Shown piece by piece: positions 36,341 to 45,007 of a stretch of DNA of 64,000 nt. How positions within the stretch are numbered: the first letter of the stretch is position 1; every line of letters starts with the position of its first letter. The DNA is from Microbacterium testaceum (lineage in GTDB: Bacteria; Actinomycetota; Actinomycetes; Actinomycetales; Microbacteriaceae): positions 1 through 64,000 of the forward strand of contig NZ_LDRT01000012.1 in the NCBI RefSeq assembly GCF_001476655.1. The letters run 5' to 3'. Position numbers and translations under genes: made by a program. Below the pieces are notes generated by a model. It saw nothing but the letters and a program-made list of their open reading frames with translations. It ran no database searches and had not been told where the DNA came from.

Positions 36341-36418
36341 TCGAGACCGCCCAGCTCGCCGCCCTCCGTGACGAGTTCGTCGCCGCCGCCACGCCGGGCC
36401 GTGGATGCCGGCCTCGCC
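36341..36418 (+). pseudogene. Short fossil of an Old Yellow Enzyme gene
   Basis: The frame reads IETAQLAALRDEFVAAA and then, after a one-base shift, RAVDAGL, matching LETDELATIRDEFVTAARRA of the intact enzyme at 22710-23786. About 78 bases remain. A trace of a lost neighbour of the FAD oxidoreductase. Confidence 0.55.
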
Positions 36419-36471
36419 GAGACGATCGCGTACGTTGACGAGAATTCATTGCTGCTACCCGGGGGGGCATT

Positions 36472-37698
36472 TTGGTAATCGACTTCGTTGCACTGGATTT
36501 CGAGACGGCGAACAGGTCGCCGTCTTCGGCATGCGCTGTTGGTGCGGTGCGCGTCCGAGACGGTGTCGTCGTGGACGACTTTCACACGCTCATCCGCCCG
36601 CCGGAGGAACACGGTGAGTTCGAGCCCGTGAACGTGCGCATTCACGGCGTCAGGGCTCGGGACGTTGAAGACGCGCCTCTGTGGCCCGAGGTCTATCCCG
36701 AGCTCCGAGCATTCATCGGAGACGACACGGTCGTCGGACACAACGCAGCGTTCGACACTTCGGTCCTGCTCAATAGCTGCGGCGCTTACGACATCGATCT
36801 GCCGTCACTCAGCGTGGTCTGCACTCTTCAGCTGTCTCGGGCCGCACTCCATCTGCCCTCGTACTCGCTCCCGTGGGTCGCCGATCATCTGGGGCTCCCG
36901 AGTTTCAACCACCACAATCCGCTCGCCGATGCTCGGACGTCCGCGCTCGTCTTGATTGCCCTCGCCACACGAGCCACCGCGTCATCGCTCGACGAGCTGT
37001 CGAAGCGACTCGCGGTAGCCCTCACCGGTACATGGACCGAGCGCGACGACGCGCTCTTCCGCGGCCTGACGGCGGAGCCCGACGCGATCGTGGGAACGGG
37101 GTTCGCGGGCGAGGTCGTGTGCTTCACCGGGGCCTTGAAGCAGATGGTGCGCAACAGGGCTCGCGAGCTCGTCGTAGAGCAGGGCGGCACTTGGCAGGAC
37201 GGGGTCACACGCAGTACGACGATCCTCGTCACCGGAGACTTCGATGACCGAACCTTCCGCCCCGGTGCCGCCTTCAGTTCGAAGCTTGCGAAGGCCTTCC
37301 TGCAGGTTGAGAAGGGGCAGGCACTCGAAATAATCACCGAAGACGCATTCATCACGCGGATGTCGATCGGCGAGGAAGAACTGCGTGCGAAGATCTCGGC
37401 CGGCGGAGGTCGGTCGAAGGTGCCCGAGTGGGTCATCACGCAGGCAACCTCAGGTGAGAGCAGCGATGACTTCTGGGCATGGTTTCGGGCGGCACTCGCC
37501 CACCCCACGGGCCCGGCGAAGGGCGACGAGCCCTGCGTGTGGTGCGGCACGTCGGTGCCCGCGAAGGCGCACTGGGTTCATCGCGAGCGTCACGTCTGCG
37601 GCGTTCATTGCAATGAACGCCTGAAACGCGGAGCCCGTAGGGCGTGGGAGCGAGAGGGCATCGCCGTGCCGGTCGCTCCGCCCGTCGAGTGGAGCTGA
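36472..37698 (+). CDS. DnaQ-like exonuclease with BRCT domain and C-terminal zinc motif
   Basis: A 408-residue protein. Residues 1-175 are a DEDDh 3'-5' exonuclease: DFETA (Asp9, Glu11), GHNAAFDTSVL and HNPLADA (HX4D). Residues about 210-300 form a BRCT domain (GEVVCFTGALKQMVRNRARE, WQDGVTRSTTILVTGDF). The C-terminus has CVWCGTSVPAKAHWVHRERH then VCGVHCNERLKRGARR, a Cys/His set that should bind zinc. Exonuclease plus BRCT suggests DNA repair or processing of ends. The start is TTG 36472 with a G-run just upstream; no better in-frame start exists nearby. A fossil of its 3' end lies at 24222-24283. Confidence 0.82.
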   Translation: MVIDFVALDFETANRSPSSACAVGAVRVRDGVVVDDFHTLIRPPEEHGEFEPVNVRIHGVRARDVEDAPLWPEVYPELRAFIGDDTVVGHNAAFDTSVLLNSCGAYDIDLPSLSVVCTLQLSRAALHLPSYSLPWVADHLGLPSFNHHNPLADARTSALVLIALATRATASSLDELSKRLAVALTGTWTERDDALFRGLTAEPDAIVGTGFAGEVVCFTGALKQMVRNRARELVVEQGGTWQDGVTRSTTILVTGDFDDRTFRPGAAFSSKLAKAFLQVEKGQALEIITEDAFITRMSIGEEELRAKISAGGGRSKVPEWVITQATSGESSDDFWAWFRAALAHPTGPAKGDEPCVWCGTSVPAKAHWVHRERHVCGVHCNERLKRGARRAWEREGIAVPVAPPVEWS

Positions 37699-37744
37699 CC
37701 CCGCGGCGACCGTTCCACTCCCAGGAACTCACGCCTTCGTCACG

Positions 37745-38299
37745 TCACACCGGCCGGTATCGCTGCATGGTTGCGCCCGACCGGAAGTCCCGCCGTTCCA
37801 CGAGCTCGAGAGTGACGTCGACCCCTTCGAGGAGCCGCGGCCCGCGCCCCGCCACAACCGGGTGCACGACGAACATGTACTCATCGATGAGCCCCGCCGC
37901 GGCGAGCGCCACCGGCAACCGCACACCGCCGAGCGAGATCCCCCGCCCCGGCCGCTCCTTCAACCGCCGCACCGCGTCGACCACGTCGCCATCGAGAAGC
38001 TCCGCGTTCCAGTCGACCTTGTCGAGAGTCGCGGATGCCACAACCTTCCGCATCGGATCCATCACCTCGGAGAAGGCCACCTCACTGGCATCCATCCAGT
38101 CCGGCCATTCCCCCGAATCGGGCCGGCGCCACGCGCCCTGCATCAGCTCATACGTGACGCGCCCGTAGAGGAGCGCATCGGAGCGGCGCAGTTCGTCGGT
38201 CCAGAACGCCATGGACTCGTCATCAGGCGGGAGGCCCTCCTCGTGCGAGCAGCAGCCGTCGAGAGTCACGTTGATGGCGTAGCGGAGGGGCTGGGTCAC
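37745..38299 (-). CDS. RibD C-terminal / dihydrofolate reductase-like protein
   Basis: A 184-residue single-domain reductase of the RibD-C family. The N-terminal strand LRYAINVTLDGCC, the DALLYGRVTYELM helix, RKVVASATLDKVDW, GRGISLGGVRLPVALAAAGL and the ending YRPV are family features; NADPH is the expected cofactor. The substrate is unknown, and these proteins are not the folate enzyme. GTG 38299 has GAGGAAG and GAGGG before it. It is four bases downstream of the WYL regulator gene on the same strand. Two decayed copies of its 3' end flank the MNT-HEPN module at 24.3-25.6 kb. Confidence 0.85.
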   Translation of the reverse strand: MTQPLRYAINVTLDGCCSHEEGLPPDDESMAFWTDELRRSDALLYGRVTYELMQGAWRRPDSGEWPDWMDASEVAFSEVMDPMRKVVASATLDKVDWNAELLDGDVVDAVRRLKERPGRGISLGGVRLPVALAAAGLIDEYMFVVHPVVAGRGPRLLEGVDVTLELVERRDFRSGATMQRYRPV

Positions 38300-38303
38300 C
38301 CCC

Positions 38304-39290
38304 TCAGCTTCCTCGCCGGGACTCCTGCGCGGAAGAGCCCGCCGCCGCGAATCGCTCCGCCTGCATCGCGAACGCCTCCGCGAGCTCGGGCGGCCCGACG
38401 ACCTCCATCGCCACTTCGAACCGACCGAAGGATGCCGCCAGCGCACCCCACGACCACGATCCGGCTTCGAGTGTGCAGCGGCTGTCATCGACCGCTGTGA
38501 CCGTTCCATCGCCCGCGAAGGGCAGAACGCGATGCGCGGGCGCGTGCAGGACGACCGTTCCGCGGCACGGCCACTCGTTGGCATCCGATCCCTTGAAACG
38601 CCCCGAGACGAAGGCGTCGACGTCACCACCGGGCACGACCCGCGGCACGAAGGGAGCGCCGTGCGGCACGCGCGGGCGGACCCGCTCGGCGGCGAAGAGT
38701 CGCCAGTCGTCGCGGTCGAGATCCCACCCGAGCAGGTACCACCGACCGTGCGAAGTCACGAGATGGTGCGGCTCGACGCGGCGAGGCTGAGCGTTGCCCT
38801 CGCCCCTCGGCAGGTAATCGAACCGCAGCGTGACCCGGTCGCGCACGGCCTGCGCCAGCGTCAGCAGAACGGCGAGCGGCACCGCGGCCGCGGGCGCCTC
38901 GCCCGGACGCCCCACCGTCGTGACCTCGACAGCGTCGAGCCGATGCCGAAGCCGCGACGGAAGCACCTGACGCATCGTCGCGAGAGCCCGGACCGCGGCC
39001 TCGCCGATCCCGGCACCGAGCGCGGGCGCCGCCCTCAGCGCGATCGCGACCGCGAGTGCCTGATCGTCGTCGAACAGAAGCGGGGGCATGTCGTTGCCGG
39101 CTTCGAGCCGGTATCCGCCGTCGGGGCCCATCGTCGAATCGATGCGGTAACCCATCTCGCGGAGCCGATCGATGTCGCGCCGCACCGTGCGATCGCTGAT
39201 GCCGAGCCGCGACGCCAGCACCGACCCCGGCCACTCGCGTCGGGCCTGAAGCAGCGACAGCAGCGTGAGTAGTCGCGACGTCGTGGCCAT
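38304..39290 (-). CDS. WYL-domain transcriptional regulator (YafY-like)
   Basis: A 328-residue regulator. An N-terminal winged helix (ASRLGISDRTVRRDIDRLRE) binds DNA; a central WYL domain (SHGRWYLLGWDLDRDDWRLF, FVPRVVPGGDVDAFV) senses a ligand, usually nucleic acid or nucleotide in known members. ATG 39290 is used; no ribosome site is evident, in keeping with a leaderless start. It shares an operon with the RibD-like reductase and is divergent from a VOC gene, its likely target. Confidence 0.88.
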   Translation of the reverse strand: MATTSRLLTLLSLLQARREWPGSVLASRLGISDRTVRRDIDRLREMGYRIDSTMGPDGGYRLEAGNDMPPLLFDDDQALAVAIALRAAPALGAGIGEAAVRALATMRQVLPSRLRHRLDAVEVTTVGRPGEAPAAAVPLAVLLTLAQAVRDRVTLRFDYLPRGEGNAQPRRVEPHHLVTSHGRWYLLGWDLDRDDWRLFAAERVRPRVPHGAPFVPRVVPGGDVDAFVSGRFKGSDANEWPCRGTVVLHAPAHRVLPFAGDGTVTAVDDSRCTLEAGSWSWGALAASFGRFEVAMEVVGPPELAEAFAMQAERFAAAGSSAQESRRGS

Positions 39291-39388
39291 GGCATCCACG
39301 GTAGATCGCTTCTAGGACAGAAACAGACCTATACGGGTGGGACTGTCGTTCCACGAGCCGATTCCGGCCCAGATACCGAGGAGCAGAC

Positions 39389-39844
39389 ATGTCCGTGCAG
39401 ACCACCACCCACCTGAACTTCCGCGGCGACGCCCGTGAGGCGCTCACGTTCTACCAGTCCGTCTTCGGCGGACACCTCGTCATCAACACGTACGCCGATT
39501 TCGGGATGCCGGCCGAGATACCCGGATCCGACAAGGTCGTCTTCGGCATGGTCGCTGCCGAGAACGGATTCCGCGTGATGGGTTACGACATCCCAGGCCT
39601 CACCGAGGGCGGCATCGCGGGCGGCGGCGCGACGCGCCGCGAGAACGGCACGACGATCACCGAGCAGGCGGTGTTCGTGTCGATCAGCGCGCCGACGCTC
39701 GAGGAGCTGCAGGGCTATTGGGACGCTCTGGCGGTGGATGCCACGATCGTCGAGCCGCTGGCGGCTTCGGCGTGGAGCGCGGGGTTCGGGATGTTGACGG
39801 ATGGGTTTGGGGTGACGTGGAGCTGCAGCGTCGATGCGTCTTAG
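39389..39844 (+). CDS. VOC-family protein (PhnB-like)
   Basis: A 151-residue protein of the vicinal oxygen chelate fold: THLNFRGDAREALTFYQSVF at the start and WSAGFGMLTDGFGVTWSCSV at the end are typical of PhnB-like proteins. Metal-ligand positions of true glyoxalases are not complete, as usual for this subgroup. Its reaction is unknown. GAGGAG is six bases before ATG 39389. It is divergent from the WYL regulator with 98 bases between them. Confidence 0.85.
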   Translation: MSVQTTTHLNFRGDAREALTFYQSVFGGHLVINTYADFGMPAEIPGSDKVVFGMVAAENGFRVMGYDIPGLTEGGIAGGGATRRENGTTITEQAVFVSISAPTLEELQGYWDALAVDATIVEPLAASAWSAGFGMLTDGFGVTWSCSVDAS

Positions 39845-39990
39845 GCGCTTCGCGGGTCTGGTGCAGCGCGCGCGAGGCCCGCGACCCGTTCGTGTAGGGC
39901 CGAGCTATGCATGCCAGCCCTCACCCTTGCGAGACGTCACGCGCCGTCCCGCTGCTGAACCGCTATGCAGCGTGAAGTGGAGCAGTGTGA

Positions 39991-41391
39991 TCAACTCTGG
40001 ATAGCTCCGGAGGGCGGACGTTCCTCGTCTGCAGGAGGCCCGTCCTCACGCTGCAGGCGCTTCGCGAGCTTCTCCGCCCATCGCCCCGCAGACTGACGCG
40101 CGCTCTCGAGCGCGTCGCCACTGAAGCGTCCGACGGCCTGCGCACCTTCCGTACCGGCTTCGATGACGTCGTCCCGGACGTCCGCCGCTGCACGGACCCA
40201 GCCGCGGGCCTCGACGGAATCCTGGTGCTCCGCCAGCCCCAGGGCCGTATGGAAATGGCCGAGCCCCTCCGCGACATCGTTTCGAGCTTGCACGACAGTT
40301 CCCGCGGAGAACGGGTTGAGGAGCACCTTCGCGTTGGCTCGTTCGGCTCCCGCGTCCATCCGCGTCAGCAGCGACCGAGTCGTTTGCACGATGACGTCGC
40401 GACGGCGCTGACGGGCCGTCGTGAGTGCGAGCCGGTGTTCGTCGATCTCCTCGGGCGAAGCGCTGAGAACGCGATCGAGCTCAAGCATCCCGAGTGCTTC
40501 CTGCAATTGGAAAGACTTCGCGACCACGCTCAACCATTCCGCGACGGAGGACTGCGCCTCCTTCACCAGATCAGCGAGATCACCGATCTTGGCCGTGCGT
40601 TCGACCTTGTCCGCGATGGCGTCGAGCTGCCGCAAGGCGTATGCCTGCGTACGCGCAATGGTCGAGGCAGAGTTCTGAATCTTCGACCACGTGACCTCGG
40701 AGACTCGTCCGACCGTGTCGCGCACGACGACGGCCTCGTCGATCAGCATCTCGACACCGATCATCTCGGACAGCACCGCGTCCTTCTGCGCGCGCAGAAC
40801 CTCGTCGACCTTGGCGTCGATCGCCGCGAGGTAGTCGGTGATCTCGTCCATCTGCTGCTGCATCGCGTACTGCGCCATAATGCCGCCGACGCCGGACAGG
40901 ACGGCGGGGTTCGTGAGGAGGGCCCCCGGTCTGGCCAGCGGAGATCCCGGCTTCGTGACGAATTGCAAATTCTTCACGAATCGGCCCTTGTCGCCGCGCG
41001 TCGTCGCATGCCAAAACTTCGTGGCCGAGTTCTGCACCACGGGTAGCAGCTGCGCCGCCCTCGCCGACTCTTCGGTGAGCTTCACCCACCGACCAGCGTT
41101 GGCCGAGATGTCTGCTGCGGCGTTGAGCACTGTCGCTCCGGTAACGGCCGACGGCAACACCCTCGTGAGGTCGAACGACGTGGACGACAGTCCGGAGACG
41201 GCAACGAACTTCGCTACCTGCGTGGGTTCGCCCACGAGAACGAATCCGTCACCGTCGCTGATGACCTCGATGTCATCGAAGTCTTCCGCACTGGGCTCGA
41301 GATCGCTCACAGCGCGAACCCCGCGTTCGATGTCGTCGATCTTGAAGCTGCCATTGGTCCCCCTCCACCCCGTTGCGGTATGGGGCAGCAT
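39991..41391 (-). CDS. Orphan helical protein, 466 residues
   Basis: I do not recognise this family. Residues 1-130 are mixed, with GFVLVGEPTQVAKFVAVSGL. Residues 175-210 hold a mildly hydrophobic stretch (LTNPAVLSGVGGIMAQYAM). Residues 185-350 are long heptad-like helices, probably coiled coil (MQQQMDEITDYLAAIDAKVD; ATERIVRF-like breaks absent). The tail is Arg/Lys/Pro rich. It has no signal peptide or catalytic motif. It borders the damaged defence-type island. A structural or sensor role is possible but not shown. The start ATG 41391 has no clear ribosome site. Confidence 0.65.
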   Translation of the reverse strand: MLPHTATGWRGTNGSFKIDDIERGVRAVSDLEPSAEDFDDIEVISDGDGFVLVGEPTQVAKFVAVSGLSSTSFDLTRVLPSAVTGATVLNAAADISANAGRWVKLTEESARAAQLLPVVQNSATKFWHATTRGDKGRFVKNLQFVTKPGSPLARPGALLTNPAVLSGVGGIMAQYAMQQQMDEITDYLAAIDAKVDEVLRAQKDAVLSEMIGVEMLIDEAVVVRDTVGRVSEVTWSKIQNSASTIARTQAYALRQLDAIADKVERTAKIGDLADLVKEAQSSVAEWLSVVAKSFQLQEALGMLELDRVLSASPEEIDEHRLALTTARQRRRDVIVQTTRSLLTRMDAGAERANAKVLLNPFSAGTVVQARNDVAEGLGHFHTALGLAEHQDSVEARGWVRAAADVRDDVIEAGTEGAQAVGRFSGDALESARQSAGRWAEKLAKRLQREDGPPADEERPPSGAIQS

Positions 41392-41577
41392 CTCACAACC
41401 GCAAGCTCGCGAGGCACCCTACCGGTGTGTCGAGCACGCCCGATGAAACCATGGGGCCGCGAAGTTGCGGCGCTCGGGCTCGGCCGGGCGAGCGACGACG
41501 ATCCCAGGCCAGGGTGAAAATCTGGCCCCCAGAAATACGGGATGGCGGCGCCCTGCCGCAGCGACCACACTGTCAGC

Positions 41578-42535
41578 ATGGTCACCGCCCTAGCCGCCGG
41601 ACGTGCGCGCAGCGACATCGACGTGCTCTCGCGCGCCGGTCTTCCGCTCGCGGACTTCATGGCGGAGTCCGCCGCCACGCTACTGGGCGTCATCCCCTTC
41701 GTGGCGGGCTGCTTCTCGAGCACCGGCCCCGCGACCTCGCTCATCTCGCGCACCTACAAACTCGGCGACCTGCTGGGGCGCAACGAGTCCGATGTCGCCT
41801 GAGCGCGCATCGAGTACGGCGGCGAACCCGACGCGACCCACTACGACGAGATGGCCGCCTCCGGCAGCGTCGCCGCCGGCATCCACTCCGCCACGGGCGG
41901 CCAGGTCGACCGCCTCGAGCGCATGGCCGACCTCGTGCTCCCCCGGTTTGGATACGCCGACGAGGCGCGCGTCGTATTCGCCGACCGGGGTGGAGTCTGG
42001 GCGACGCTGTCCATCCTCCGCGGCACTGACGACGCCGTCTTCGACCCCGCGGAACTCACCCTGCTGACCGAGATCGCCCCGGCCCTGACGCGTGGCATCC
42101 GGACCGGCCTGCTGTCGCAGGTCGCCTCGCGCGAGGCCGCACAACCGACCGGCCCCACCGTGCTCATTATCGACGCGGCGGGTCGCGTCGTGCAGTCGAG
42201 CCCCGGCGCGCAAGAACGGCTCGCGCAGCTCAGCATCCCAGGCACCGACCCCCTCAGCTATATCCAGGCGCTCATCGGCGGAGCCCGCCGCTTCGCATCA
42301 GGGGCGTTGGACCGGATGCCACGCATTCGCACCCGCACCCCCGACGGCGTGTGGCTGGTGCTGCACGCCGCACCCCTCGGCGGCGTCGGCGACCGGGCAG
42401 GCGACGTGGTGGTGACGATCGAAGAGGCACGACCGCAGGAGGTCGTCGACATCGTCGCCGCGGCGTTCACGCTGACTCTTCGCGAGCACGAGGTGGTCGG
42501 GGCGGTGCTCCGCGGTGCCGACACGAGGATCGTTA
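41578..42535 (+). pseudogene. Broken LuxR-family regulator
   Basis: A helical sensor-type N-terminus (MVTALAAGRARSDIDVLSRA) runs to an in-frame TGA at 41800-41802. The same frame then continues as IEYGGEPDATHYDEMAAS and on through PTVLIIDAAGRVVQSSPGAQ to the start of a LuxR helix-turn-helix, FTLTLREHEVVGAVLRGADT, where homology stops at about 42535. Two faults therefore inactivate it: a nonsense codon and loss of most of the DNA-binding domain, replaced by foreign sequence. Confidence 0.85.
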
Positions 42536-42599
42536 ATCTCAATTCTCGCACCGTCGCTGGGGGCTGCGCATGCACGACTAAGGCTGCATTCGCGATTAA

Positions 42600-43466
42600 G
42601 CACCGACGGGCGTCCGTACACGCGCTGGTACGGGGGCGACCTAGGCCAGAACGAGGTTGAGCAGATCGCGCGGGACGCGATTCGTTTCATCTACCTTCCG
42701 GCGCTTCGCGAGGCGGCCGGCGAGCTTCGACCGGGCCCCGGTAACCGGCTTGCCAACCTCGTGTCCTCCCTCGCGCCGGTGGGCCACGCAGACCGCCAGG
42801 CGCTCGTTGACATAATGCAACGAGCGAACGACGAACTGGAGACCGTCGGCTCTGTGATCGCCGCGGCTCAGGCTGTGCAAGGGCGTCTGCAAGGGATTAC
42901 CGGTACTGGCCCGTTCGAGCACGGGTCATCTGTCAAGTTTTCTGAGGCGCGCTTCGAACGCATCATATCCAGCCTGCAGGCGCTCGCTGGATCCGGGACC
43001 GATCTCGGGCGACTGGCTGAAAACGGCCTCGGCTACAACAATCTGCTTTTTGTTGCCGTGTTGCTATCGCTTATCGAGTCCGACCATGAAGTTCCGCTCA
43101 ACTTCCTTCTCGTCGAAGAGCCGGAAGCACATCTGCATCCGCAGCTGCAATCCCTGCTGATGGTCTATCTTGAGTCGCTTACTGATCAGAGCACTCACGT
43201 CATCGCGACCACCCACTCGCCGCAATTCGCGTCCGCCGCTGAGGTGCGCAGAGTGACCGTGCTGCGACGCGGACACGGCAACTCCCCGACAACGGCGCAC
43301 TCCCTCGCAGATGCTCCGATCAGTTCGAAAGGGTTCGCGCACCTTCGACGTTTCCTCGATGCCACAAAGTCCAGCCTCCTCTTCGCCGAGGGTGTCCTGC
43401 TCGTGGAGGGAATTGCCGAGCTGCTTCTCGTTCCACGTCTGGCATACCGACACTGCGAGTACATGA
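42600..43466 (+). pseudogene. OLD-family ATPase/nuclease fragment (GajA-like)
   Basis: The frame carries the middle of an OLD-family endonuclease: YLPALREAAGELRPGPGNRL, a late ABC-like block NGLGYNNLLFVAVLLSLIES, Walker B FLLVEEPEAHLHPQLQ, the H-loop VIATTHSPQFAS, and the first Toprim strand LLFAEGVLLVEGIAELLL. The N-terminal Walker A and most of the Toprim domain, with its DxD, are missing. Reading continues out of frame to 43597. It joins a helicase fragment at about 43467. The gene cannot encode a working nuclease. Confidence 0.8.
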
Positions 43467-43755
43467 GCGGCGGGAGACCGAGGTGCAGACTGTGCACAGT
43501 GTCAAGGGTCGGTCTCTTGATTCCGTTCTATTGGTGGCTCAGGTGCCAGAGCGAGCAATTCATGAGTCGAACGCAGACGTATGGAGCGCTGCCGTGAGCC
43601 AAGCGCGGGTGGTCATGAAAGAGGAGCTTCGGCTTGGCTACGTTGCTCTAACGCGGGCCCGGATCCTCGCGGCAGTGGCACTGCCATCCGATACACCACG
43701 CAGGATCGTCGATCGATGGCTTGAGGCTGGTTTCCAGGCACAATCGGATATCTAG
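43467..43755 (+). pseudogene. UvrD-family helicase 3' fragment (GajB-like)
   Basis: One frame reads ETEVQTVHSVKGRSLDSVLL and then LRLGYVALTRARILAAVALP before the stop at 43753-43755. These are helicase motifs V and VI of UvrD/PcrA-type enzymes. Everything upstream (Walker A, motifs II-IV) is absent because the sequence abuts the OLD fragment. A GTG at 43483 could start a 90-residue product but it would have no ATPase. Confidence 0.8.
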
Positions 43756-44359
43756 CGGACAGTCATCTCCTCCCTGGTCGCGCGAAGAGATCGTCGCACG
43801 CGGAGACTCGCGCGGCCGGTTCCCCACGATCACGACACACGAGGCAACAGATCGCGAACCCGATCGACACCATCCGCTCGCGCACGATCGCTTCATCGTC
43901 CGCGTCGCGTGGACCTAGGACAGAAATCCGTACCGTCTGTCACCCTTCATGCTCAGATCCATGCTGTACACGGCTGAGGCCATGCGGTCATTGACCTCAG
44001 CCTCGCTTTGCGACGGTCAGGGTGAATCGACCTCGACCGGGGGCCTGGGATGTCGCGCGTGAAGACGAGAGATGTCCACTCCTTACAGGTGTCCACTTCG
44101 TTTTGCCCTGGGATCGGCGGGTTGATGACCTCGCCGAGTCGATGCAGCGCCGCACTCTGGCAGGATGCCGTGCGTTCGGCGCAAACTGAGGTGCGGCGCG
44201 CGGCGAGGAGTCGCGAGGACTCCCGTGATCGCCCACGCTGCCGCACATGTCGACTGACGCGGCAGGCAGAAGGACTTGAGGTGTCTGCCGCGCACGGCAT
44301 GATGGTCTCATCGGCACTTGAAGGGGCAACACCGTGACCAAGACGAGTGGAGAAGCTCG
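43756..44359. other. Gene-free stretch
   Basis: About 600 bases with no convincing coding frame, RNA gene or repeat on either strand. It separates the nuclease-helicase remnant from the methylase operon and must contain the promoter of that operon, though I could not pick a clear -35/-10 pair. Confidence 0.5.
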
Positions 44360-45007
44360 GTGACGACTCCGGTCGTCGAGCAGCGAATCGTGAAGTCTCG
44401 TGACCGTGTGAGGGCCTATGGGGAGGTCTTCACGCCCCGCTGCATGGTCGATCAGATGCTCGATCTCGTCAGCGACGATCTCGAAGACGGCCCCGATTTC
44501 GTAGACAAGACCTTCCTCGAGCCTGCGGCGGGTGACGGAAACTTCCTCGTCGCAATCCTGCAACGCAAGCTGCAGGCAGTCGAGAAGCGCCTCTCCCCTG
44601 ATGCGTGGGCCGATGAGTCGCTCTTCGCGCTGGCATCGATCTACGGCATCGAACTCCTCGAAGATAACCACGAAGAGGCGCGGGCCGCGATGCTCGCCGA
44701 GTTCGTCGGTTTTCACTCGCGGCACGATGCCGCGCTCAGTCCCGACTCCACGGTCGTCCGCGCGGCACGTTTCCTCATCGACACAAACATTGTCCGAGGG
44801 AACACGCTTACCGGCCTTGACTGGCTCGGCGAAGGGATCCAGTTCTCGTGGTGGAATCGCGTCGCACACTCCCCCGGCATTGTGCAGCGAGAACCTTTCT
44901 CGCTCGCGTCGTTGCGGGAGAGCAGCGGCTTCGACTTCACGGTATACGAAACATACGCAGCGTGCCCGATCGACCGCATCCACGAGGAAGTGAGAGCCGG
45001 TGCCTAG
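44360..45007 (+). CDS. DNA methylase-like protein with SAM motif only
   Basis: A 215-residue protein. VRAYGEVFTPRCMVDQMLDL and FLEPAAGDGNFLVAILQRKL are motifs X and I (SAM binding) of N6-adenine DNA methylases. The catalytic NPPY/DPPY motif is absent, and the end (IQFSWWNRVAHSPGIVQREP) is unlike a target-recognition domain. GTG 44360 follows GGAGAAG at six bases; an earlier TTG at 44318 is unlikely. It overlaps the large helicase gene by eight bases. It may be a SAM-binding subunit or regulator of the methylase encoded downstream; this is inference. Confidence 0.82.
   Translation: MTTPVVEQRIVKSRDRVRAYGEVFTPRCMVDQMLDLVSDDLEDGPDFVDKTFLEPAAGDGNFLVAILQRKLQAVEKRLSPDAWADESLFALASIYGIELLEDNHEEARAAMLAEFVGFHSRHDAALSPDSTVVRAARFLIDTNIVRGNTLTGLDWLGEGIQFSWWNRVAHSPGIVQREPFSLASLRESSGFDFTVYETYAACPIDRIHEEVRAGA

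Noticed and set aside
42600-43755. A functional Gabija system
   Set aside because: Walker A, most of Toprim and nearly all of the helicase are missing, and the fragments are out of frame.
43756-44359. Genes in the gap before the methylase operon
   Set aside because: Short frames on both strands have no start site, codon bias or motif.
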